From Nannochloropsis oceanica (Eukaryota > Sar > Eustigmatophyceae > Eustigmatales > Monodopsidaceae): a stretch of DNA of 64,000 bases. The notes beneath the pieces were generated by a model. It saw only the letters and a list, made by a program, of their open reading frames with translations, was not told the DNA's origin and made no database searches. The stretch lies in NCBI GenBank assembly GCA_004519485.1, contig CP038114.1:695501-759500 (forward strand), given 5' to 3'. The position numbers were made by a program, and so were the translations under genes. Shown here piece by piece: positions 10,252-18,735 of the stretch. Position 1 is the first letter of the stretch; each line of letters begins with the position of its first letter.

Positions 10252-11184
10252 TCTACGTTAACCAAAATCACCTGCCGCTGCAGCTCCATTATCCCCCACA
10301 ATGCCAAACGCAACCGTTCAAAAGGCAGCATGAGATGGCATTGATCAATTTCCTTTCGATACACGATTTCCCGCTTACCGAGCACGTAGAGATCAAGCTC
10401 TATTCACCGATTGCACCGCTGGGCGAGAATCCCCTGCCGCTGCAAGATATCCAAGCAGGTAGAATGGGCGTTTCGGTAGGACTGCTGCCTGGCAGATGCT
10501 CAAAGATCATGGAAAAATACTTTCCGGTAAGAGACATGAGACATATGTGCTTAGTGCTTGCGTCTTTGGTGTAGCCTCTTTTAAGAACTCAATCTTTCTC
10601 TCTACTCACTTCTTTTTCCGGTACAACAGAGTGCAGAGAAGCATCGACGAGCGACGAAAGAGGATTTGTCGGGATTAACGGCGGAGGACAAGGCAGAGCG
10701 ACGTAAGAAACGCGCACGCATGTATAATCGCATGTCTCGTAAGCGCCTTGACCGGCTGCGTGGCGACCTGCACAACGACGTGAATCGCATGGAAATCTAC
10801 AAGAATATTGTCGATGATGCACCGGGCATGATATGTGTCATTTCATCCGACATTCAAAGCCAGGTTTTGTACATCAACAAGGCGGCTCGATGCGTCCTTC
10901 ACACTGAGCCCTCGCAGCTGCTAGGGTCCAGCTTCTGGGATATCGTCCACACGGAAGATAAGGTGGCGCTTCTCAGAGCCCTCATCGCCGTCACCACCTT
11001 CAAGTCGGGTGGGAAAGTAGAAAAGCTAGACTGTCGTGTCGTCACTAATCACCCCGGTATCTATGTCTCTGTCCGGATGGCGCTAGTAAATGGAATGCAG
11101 GGCATTGTCTGTACAATGTGCCATGAATATCCCCTGCCCGCCATTTTGCGCATAACGCCTGATGGACGGCAGTGTGTCATGTAG
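9354..11184 (+). CDS. bZIP-PAS transcription regulator, three exons
   Basis: The model joins 9354-9639, 10057-10526 and 10630-11184 and keeps phase at both junctions (gtaagt/ttag and gtaaga/acag), giving about 436 residues. The N-terminal half is Gln-rich with a CAG-encoded run of 14 Gln near residues 146-160. Residues 274-292 form a basic region with RKKRARMYNRMSRKRL, followed by a short heptad of L292, L299 and M306, then a PAS domain (about 303-415: VDDAPGMICVISSD, VLYINKAA, LLGSSFWDIVHTED, and the closing strands). Stramenopiles are known to have bZIP-PAS factors, and aureochromes with bZIP-LOV. The flavin-binding Cys motif of LOV domains is absent, so a blue-light role is not supported. 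If SRKR is aligned with the usual SRxR end, Ala281 sits where bZIP proteins have an invariant Asn. The start codon lies at the edge of the duplicated segment and is the least certain part. Confidence 0.75.
10209..10250. repeat. (CAG)14 tract encoding poly-Gln
   Basis: Fourteen uninterrupted CAG codons in exon 2 of the bZIP-PAS gene. Pure CAG runs are length-unstable, so allele differences are likely here. Confidence 0.95.
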
Positions 11185-11694
11185 GGCGCTCTTTTTGGGG
11201 GCAGCATGATTACTGAACAATGAACAGTCGTGCAGATTAGCTACAATACGATCCTTTATCCAGATCTCTACCTCTCGTTCCAAGCACGGAAATCACTGCC
11301 ATCTTCGATGCCGCTCGGTTCATCTCTAGATCTGCCTCGTTCTACACCGCTGCCAAAGCGTATTTTGCCTCGACAATCTTCTCGCATACCACCAAAGCAT
11401 TTTGTACCATCCTGAGCCTTTGGGTAGCATAGGGGGAGTAAGGAAAGGGGGGGCAGACGAAAGAAATCTGACTTTTTCAAACAGCAAAATAAGTAAAATG
11501 GAAGTATTGGGAAATAGACAGATTTTATGAAAATTGCGCGTCGTTTCTCTATTTCTGCGATTTTGGGTCCATGCAAGGCATCCCCAATGATCGGAGAGCA
11601 GTCTCTCCTGCAGCGACTGCAAATTAGCAAAAGCAGCCAGGGAAAAATAATGCCCCTCCGCTTCCTCAATGGTGTCTCAGATGTACTCCTCAGG
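11185..11694. other. No gene recognised between bZIP-PAS gene and copy B
   Basis: About 500 bp of mixed composition, presumably the 3' untranslated region and terminator of the bZIP-PAS gene. Short minus-strand frames are present without motifs. Confidence 0.5.
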
Positions 11695-13251
11695 ACAGCA
11701 TGCTTTCTACCGTCACTCTTTATGTCGTCTCGCTCCTGCTGCTCCTCAATCTCTTCTTCATGTCCCTAATCCTTTATAACGCTTTCCCTTTTTCGCGAAC
11801 GCATCACCCTGGAGACACAGGCAGCAACGTACTCGACGCGGCCTCACTTGACCCTGCTGTTGCCGCGCATGCAACTGCTACCTCGTATTCATCTCTTCAT
11901 GCGTCGCAGTCCGCCGGGAGCTACTAACATCTGGGCACACTAGGTACCACTGTACTAGTGTACGCAGACTTCTGATACGAAGTGGGGCAGATAGCAAATT
12001 GCCACCGTCGATCGCCCTGTGCAGAAGGGTGGGCCGCCAGGTTTTATAGATTCGAATGTCTACCAGCGAATCGAGATAATGAAGCAGCCATATCAGTCTG
12101 CCACCGTACAAGTCCTGCCTTGTTGCCGCCGACCCGTCACCCACAATCTTGTCCATCGCACATTTCCGGCCTTTGATTTCCCACAAAAAAAAGAATAAGC
12201 GGGCGCGTTCGTGTGCCATGACTTCATCTCACACTTCAGAGCTGCGAGCTTCTTGGAAGCGGAGGAGGACAATTATCGCACCAATCTTGCATGCAATGCG
12301 GCGTGGAGAAGCTGACAGGGTGAGTAGTGTGGACATAGAAGAGTTCATGCAGCAGGATTCTGACACGAAGCGGGGCAGATGGCAAAAATCACCACCGTCT
12401 ATCGCCCACTTTGAAGTTCCTCTGCAGAAGGTTGAGCCACCATCATCCATGGTGAGGCGATGATGAGATTAAATCTTCCGCCGCGCAAGTCCTGCCTTGA
12501 CGCAGACCAGTCAACCACATCCATGCGATATGGTATGCGTCCACATACATACTAGTGTGGTGGGTGCTGATTTCCAGGTGACGTAGGGGTCATCCTGGAG
12601 GGCGTGTACGCCAACTCACGTGTGCTAACTCTAGCTACGCCCGCTTATCATTTTTTTTAACCCGAAATCAAAGGCCGAAATTGTGCGATGGACGAAGCAC
12701 TCAGACGTGGAGCGCTAAGAGGCCCAAGAAAGAGGGGCATCGTGGTACATGCACGACATTTGGGCACAATCGATACCACTGTACTGTATGTGGCCGACCA
12801 GACTTGCATGAGTGGGAGTGACTTGTGACGCTTACGCTTGCTAAGGGAATCAAGGCCTTCTCCCTCTTGTGAGAAAATAATTAGGGCTTGCTCGGCGAAT
12901 ATCTTTGCCCCCTTTCCTGGTCCATGACTTTCTCTCTCGCAGTTAAGAAAGTGTGATGCCACATTACAAAGTGCGGGATGCGGCGATTGGGAGATGGCAG
13001 GCCGGCAAGTGTGGCCATTGAAGAGATCTGGGCGCAGGCTTCTGACACGAAGCGGGACAGATGACAAGTCGCCGCAGAAGATCACCCTGTTTGAAAATCA
13101 TTCAGGACTTAAATGGCGTCACCTGTTAGTACACCTACCCGCCATAGTGTTGATACCACATAGAGCCATCTCCCGGCCCCCATCACACATTCACAAGTTC
13201 ACTGACATAGTCACAAATCACAGTCCTTCCGCATTTCTGCTGGCCCTGTGG
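11695..13251. repeat. Segmental duplication, copy B
   Basis: Direct copy of 7541-9357 with about 99 percent identity and a single 260-bp unit instead of two. It repeats the short membrane-protein frame, the foldback arms and the SDTKR modules. It diverges from copy A at about 13235-13251. Confidence 0.9.
11700..11927 (+). CDS. Short membrane-anchored hypothetical protein, copy B
   Basis: Second copy of the 75-residue frame at 7547; the only residue difference that I see is Val for Asp at position 5. It has the same single hydrophobic helix and polar tail. Conservation of the frame says little, because the whole segment is nearly identical. Confidence 0.35.
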   Translation: MLSTVTLYVVSLLLLLNLFFMSLILYNAFPFSRTHHPGDTGSNVLDAASLDPAVAAHATATSYSSLHASQSAGSY

Positions 13252-14151
13252 CAAGAATTGTCGCAAGGATTTGGAGAGAGTTTCATTTGTTTGCGTTGCC
13301 TCGGATCATGCTAGTCACAGAAATACTACTTGTGCCACCTCTCTTTTAATATGTTGTAGATGATAGATAGTAGGCGCAGGATATCATAGAAACGCTATTT
13401 TGGAGCGTTTTGACTCCACGTAGATGAAAATGTGTTCGAATCATTGCCCCCTCCCGGTGGTAGGGGGCAAGTCAGACTGGAGACGGACGGCCGTCTTTTC
13501 TTCCCTCTTCGCGACTCTTCCATCAAATAAATCAGATTTTATTCCATCGTAATGAGGCAAAAGAAATCTTCATATCATCCACTAATGACACATTCACAAC
13601 TTTTTATATTTATTAGAACGGGCGATCGATGTGGCTGCAGCCCGGGCAGTCCAACTCCCAGGCGCCTTTGCCAGCAGCAATTAAACCTGACGATGCCATC
13701 TGGGACGACATCAGGAAGGAAGAGAAGCCTAAGCTGGACCAAGTGACTAGAATGGGATTGTGTGCTTTTGTACCATTCAAAGTTTAGTATTTATTATGAT
13801 TACAAAAGAAGGAAAAAGAAAAAGGGGGGAGGGAATCACTTCTAACTAAAATGATAGGGAACGGTTGAACTCGCGAAACCCGAAATTGCGAGCATCAGCT
13901 TTAATTGACGCCGTTGTCAGCTTCGCACACAGGCCTTCTCTCATTGGCGTTCGAATGAAGCTTCTGTGTGTACTCTCAACTTACTGGGGGGGGCTAAAGA
14001 ACACATGTCGCATCTGAAATTGCATACGTTAAAATTTGCAGTCGACCAATTCTTGTTGATTTTAAAGTATTCCTCCGAGCCAATAATGTACCAGCAGTGG
14101 ATTGGGTATTACATACAGCTTCTGATCGTTTCGAGACAGGGGAAGCCGATT
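13252..14151. other. No gene recognised
   Basis: About 900 bp without a convincing frame; AT-richer than the coding regions, with a purine run at 13805-13835 (gaaaaagaaaaaggggggag). It separates the duplicated segment from the 3' end of the minus-strand TPR/propeller gene. Confidence 0.5.
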
Positions 14152-15840
14152 TCAGGGCTTTGCCATCAAGGTTTCAACTTTCCAAATTGGAATCCTCCGA
14201 ATTACAGACGTCAAGTCAAACACGCTATAAGCGATAGAGAGACGATCTTGGGCATCAATAGTGATTCCCAATGAGAATTCGACTGAGCCATTCTGTGATT
14301 CTAGCTTAAAGGGGTATGTGTACCGCTTCAAATGCAAGGTGATGGGGTCTAGCACAGCTATTCGATGGTAGTAGACTGGACCTGGTCCCTTGTGCCACGT
14401 AGTGCCGTGGATGAGGAACCAGAGCTCGCCCTTGTAGTAGCATCCATTTGATGATCCGCGGGCGTGCTTAAAAACCAGTGGCGTATCTATCGTTAAATCC
14501 AACTGCACTTTGTCAATATCAACACTGCAATTAAATGTGCCTACCCGTAAGGGATACCACTCATACACAATCCTCATAGGGCCCCCAGGGACTTGAAAAA
14601 CGACCCAATTTTTCTCCAAAAATCGATCAAAGGGACTTTGGAAGAGGTGGTCCACGTAAATTGTAGAACTTTTGACGTGTAGGACTCCGCTTATGATCCG
14701 TGACCCTTCACCAAGGTACTTGGAGAATTCCCAGCTGGTCCAAAAAACGCGAATCTCCCCTGATTCTGAGCGAAATAATCGAGGGTCCTCAGTACCTAGG
14801 AAACGGTATGACAACCTCTGAAAGCGCCCGTCTATGATGCGTAGGATGTCTCCACGTTCTGCATCACGACCATCATGGAGCACGCATGCGCTACGCAAGA
14901 TGCCGCTCGTGTCATATTTTGGCAAATAATCCTTGTAAAAACGTCCTACGGGGTCGATGCGATAGTTTAGAAGTCGGATGATGATGAGATGATCCTCTTC
15001 CGGGTTGGTTGGATGCGGCAGGATAGAGGGCGTCGCATAGTAATATTCCTCTCCGTCGCCATAAATGCCTCCGCGTCGAAAAAGCTCCTCACCACAATGC
15101 AAGATAGGCCGCGCCAGAGCAATCATCTCCCAATGCACCTGATCTCGTGTTTCATCAGAGATGTTCCTGTCATTTACAATGGCATCAAAAGCCTGCAGAT
15201 CCTTGAGATATCCTGTCGAAAAGCTGTGAGGCCACAACACATGTTGGTCACCATATTCTAACTGTACCCGGTTGTCCTTGGGAAGCGGGTGAGATGCTAA
15301 GTAGACACTACAAGCCAAGCTGAATTGATCAGCCGCTTTATCAATGTCGCCCATTTCCTCCAAGCGTCTCGCTATATGCAGTACCGGCGTAACCTGACCT
15401 CCGAATTCCAAAGCTTTGCGAGCATAATATTCTGCGGACTCCATAAGACCGATATGTTCGTAACAATCGGAAAGCTGTCGATAAGTGGCTATCTCAACAG
15501 TGGTATTTAATATCCCGCTGTTCAGCGTCTCCTCGTAAAAAAGCGCAGCATAGATGTAGTCCTGGCGCTGATAGAAGAAGGAGCCAAGGCCCTGAGCTGT
15601 ACAAGATTGGCTTAAACGGGACTTCACTACTGATGAGTCACTTTTATAAACCGCGGCAAGTACGTCTTGACAAGTATTGTTTATTTCCTTTCTATGAACC
15701 AATGTCAGAAGCGAGACTTGCCATGATAACATGCCCAATAGGAGCCAAATGAAGGCAATTATAATAGACCCAGACAAACTGAAGATTTTCCATGACATGA
15801 TCTTTAAATGGTAGGCATATGCTTTCTTGTCAATATCCAT
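14152..15840 (-). CDS. Membrane-anchored TPR protein with GH130-like beta-propeller domain
   Basis: A single uninterrupted frame of 562 residues. Residues 17-48 form a membrane helix after a short charged N-terminus, which suggests a type II Golgi or ER protein. Residues 90-180 look like TPR-type helical repeats (AEYYARKALEFG, AADQFSLACSVYLAS). From about 280 to the end the pattern fits five-bladed propeller domains related to GH130 enzymes and to the C-terminal domain found next to some glycosyltransferases: GTEDPRLF at 349-356, EKNW at 409-412, and a closing VEFSLGITID ... LSIAYSVFD. Two features set it apart: there is no intron, and the coding sequence is much less GC-rich than that of the introned genes. 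That fits acquisition by horizontal transfer or a retrocopy. A role in glycan building is inference. The assignment to a propeller is fairly safe, the reaction is not. Confidence 0.65.
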   Translation of the reverse strand: MDIDKKAYAYHLKIMSWKIFSLSGSIIIAFIWLLLGMLSWQVSLLTLVHRKEINNTCQDVLAAVYKSDSSVVKSRLSQSCTAQGLGSFFYQRQDYIYAALFYEETLNSGILNTTVEIATYRQLSDCYEHIGLMESAEYYARKALEFGGQVTPVLHIARRLEEMGDIDKAADQFSLACSVYLASHPLPKDNRVQLEYGDQHVLWPHSFSTGYLKDLQAFDAIVNDRNISDETRDQVHWEMIALARPILHCGEELFRRGGIYGDGEEYYYATPSILPHPTNPEEDHLIIIRLLNYRIDPVGRFYKDYLPKYDTSGILRSACVLHDGRDAERGDILRIIDGRFQRLSYRFLGTEDPRLFRSESGEIRVFWTSWEFSKYLGEGSRIISGVLHVKSSTIYVDHLFQSPFDRFLEKNWVVFQVPGGPMRIVYEWYPLRVGTFNCSVDIDKVQLDLTIDTPLVFKHARGSSNGCYYKGELWFLIHGTTWHKGPGPVYYHRIAVLDPITLHLKRYTYPFKLESQNGSVEFSLGITIDAQDRLSIAYSVFDLTSVIRRIPIWKVETLMAKP

Positions 15841-18735
15841 CAGAAAGTCTCTACAGTCTTGTTGTTTGAGTTAAATTAGTAGCAGGTAAAAGTCAGAGAA
15901 TGCTAATATAGCCATTGCTCAAGTGGCTTTGAAAGTGTGAAAATGCCCATACACACACGACAGATATAGTATTCTTTCTTTTGTCCGTGCACATATGAGA
16001 ATAGTTAAATTCGTGAAATCCGAGTTCGCTACTAGAGTTTAGAGGGACTGAAATCGAAAAGACTTCGGAAAAAAAAATAAGCATTTTCCAGGGTTCCAAG
16101 GGCCCCACAGACAGTAGAGCGCTTGTAGTAAGTAAAAGTTGCAAATAAGAAAAGACTATATGGATGGGACCTAAGAGTGAGATGATAAGCTGTATCATTT
16201 CTACCGTTCCGAGCGTGAGCGTTTAACTTCTTTGTTCTTTCGCAAAAACAAAAATAATAATAATTAGAATTACACAAATATTCAAATTTCTCTTCGGCCA
16301 CATGAGGTCAAATCGCAGCTCCTCGTCCCCCTTGCTGTCATCTCAGATGGCATCGTCAGGCGCTATTGCTCCTGGTATGGGCAAAAGGGCTCGCCGATTC
16401 TTCTCATGTCGATCCTCGAAAACAAAATGACTAAATTTAACATATTAAGTCCTGAGTGGATGATGAATTGAATACATCGGTCTCAAAATGACGGAACCCT
16501 GGGTGGCTCTTACTTGTCAGACGTTGAAGCGTCATGTCAACGTCACGTCATATCAACCCCTAATGGACTCTGAGTCTGAAAGTTGACTCTTTTTTGTATT
16601 TTTAATCTTTTGGGCGCAATTATAGACGACTGGTTACTCACAACTATAGCACACGCTTACACTCGCATACTTTTGCACTCATAAAAGAGATCATGTTATT
16701 CAACGAAAGTTCCTCTTCCGTCGCGACTCAACAGCCACTTTGTTACCCAGGTTCTTTTCCTACGGCTTAATTGGGACGAATCGCTTTGCACAGTCGAGCT
16801 CACGGGCATGCTCTCAAGGAGGGCGAAGGTGCCGAACAAAGAGATAAGAAGGCGGTGATCGTACATGGTAAAGGACCAGACTATGAGGGAGGGGATCATG
16901 TGAATGAGGACCTATGGGTTTCAAGGGCGAGGACTTCGCTTTTCTCGAAGACGAGCCCGAGTCTGGTGTAGCAGACTTGCCTTCACCTTGATTCGAGTCA
17001 TTTCTTCCTTGTCTGATACAGACGCCTACTTTTAACAGCAAACGCAGTGATGATCAATGCTATCGTAAACATGCAGACAATTCGGGCAGGCTAGATAACG
17101 TGATCATAAAGATCGAAAGGAGAGGTCCTTATGGTGATGACAGGGCCAGCGAAAATGTAAATAACGTGATCATAAAGATCGAAAGGAGAGGTCCTTATGG
17201 TGATGACAGGGCCAGCGAAAATGTAAATTGACGGAGGAGGAGAGGGAGGCTACATTGGCATCCTCGCACGATCCATCCAATACACCTTTTCACACTCAGG
17301 CACTTACCAAACCCAGGCACCACGGAAAGAAGACGGGAGTGGCTGAACGTCAATATCCCACAAAATACTGACCTTTCTGTGGAAGCCCGAAATCGGTTGC
17401 CTTGTTGCCTTGTTGCCTTGCACTCACTTGCCCTGAGAAGGTGGTAGTTCGACATCGAATGCTTGCGCAATAATGAGTAAAGGATGTCCTGCATGATCCT
17501 CCTGCACACTAGAAAAGCTAAACCCTGAATGTCTTCTTCCTGTCGCGGTATCGGTTCAAGGACAAACAAAATTTCGATAATAGGTTAATTTGCGAACATG
17601 TTGTATAAGTCAGATGTATCTGCTACGAACGGAAGACCTTCTTTTGACATAAATAAGAAATAAGGACATGATATATCGTGTCCTTAAGTCAACTAATCGG
17701 CCGAACGCTACCTATAGGGAAGCAACGAGGGAAGACAGACGAGCAACTCCCGAAACAACCAAGGAGCGACCCGGAAACGACCTGCGGTAAATCACTGATA
17801 TATAAATGTAGTGTACATCGATCAAAAAAGTAGTGCTGCAGTAAAATACAGAGGGTCTTCTTAGAGGCACTTGGTTCATTCGAATGGTTTGCATAGAGGT
17901 GATGGGAGCCCAGGAACGACTCTGAAACGACCCAGAAACGTTGTTGATTCCTTGTATAGGCTTATTTACCGGTACTTGGGCCAAAGCCTACCTATAGGCA
18001 TCAATGCTTTCCCGTCTATCCAGGCACACTCATCAATTTGTCCCACATCTCGCTGTATTCCTGCAACAGCTGCCTCTCTTAAAGTTGTGTAGGTGAGCGA
18101 CAAAGAGTACACTCGTATTCGACATATTATCTCCCTGCATCTATGCCCCACACCGACACTTCACCCCCCCTCCTTATTCGGTTGTATGTATCCCAAGGCT
18201 GGTATGCACTTGGCGAACTCCCTGTCCATCTGCATGAAGGACTGAAAGCAATTCAGTCTAGGACTCATGATTTTATTCACAATGTCTATCTTAGACAGAG
18301 ATATATAGAAAATCTTTACATGAACCCTCCTCATCGAACGAAACACGTAGCATGACCATACCCATTTGGACAGACATTGAACTACCTTTGTATACTCCCT
18401 CCCTCTCCGCTGTTTAGCGGCTTGTACACCATTTCCAGCATCAAGCGAGAATATGAAGAGGAAGAAGAGGTGGGAGAAGCGTAGAGGGAGGAGAGAAAGG
18501 TGAGAGAAGTAGTTTATAAATTTATCATCCTCTTTTTCTTCAGCATCTTTCACGTCGTTCTCCTCGTTCTAATTGTCGTCGTGTGGTGTTGCTACTGCAG
18601 CTGCTGTTGTCCCTGCTGGTGCGCCTGCTATTTTTTGTCATTGTTGGTTGAGTGCTTGGCCCTAGGAAGCATTGGGATAGAGACGGAGGGGCGGAGAGGG
18701 CGAGTCGGGAGGGTGCGTAGAGAGGGTCGGAGGGA
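15841..18735. other. Long stretch without a recognised gene
   Basis: About 2.9 kb of lower-GC sequence with only short frames, none longer than about 130 codons and none with a motif. It holds a 66-bp tandem duplication, a short gttgccttgttgcctt repeat at 17399-17420, and a cluster of ACGT cores at 16520-16560. Part of it is the upstream region of the minus-strand TPR/propeller gene and part the 3' region of the minus-strand receiver-like gene. Confidence 0.5.
17095..17226. repeat. Exact 66-bp tandem duplication
   Basis: 17095-17160 and 17161-17226 both begin ataacgtgatcataaagatc and end gcgaaaatgtaa, with no difference that I can see. Two exact copies side by side suggest a recent slip or an assembly artefact. 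Confidence 0.95.

Noticed and set aside
10790-11120. LOV photoreceptor domain (aureochrome)
   Set aside because: The Cys-containing flavin motif of LOV domains is absent; only a general PAS pattern is present.
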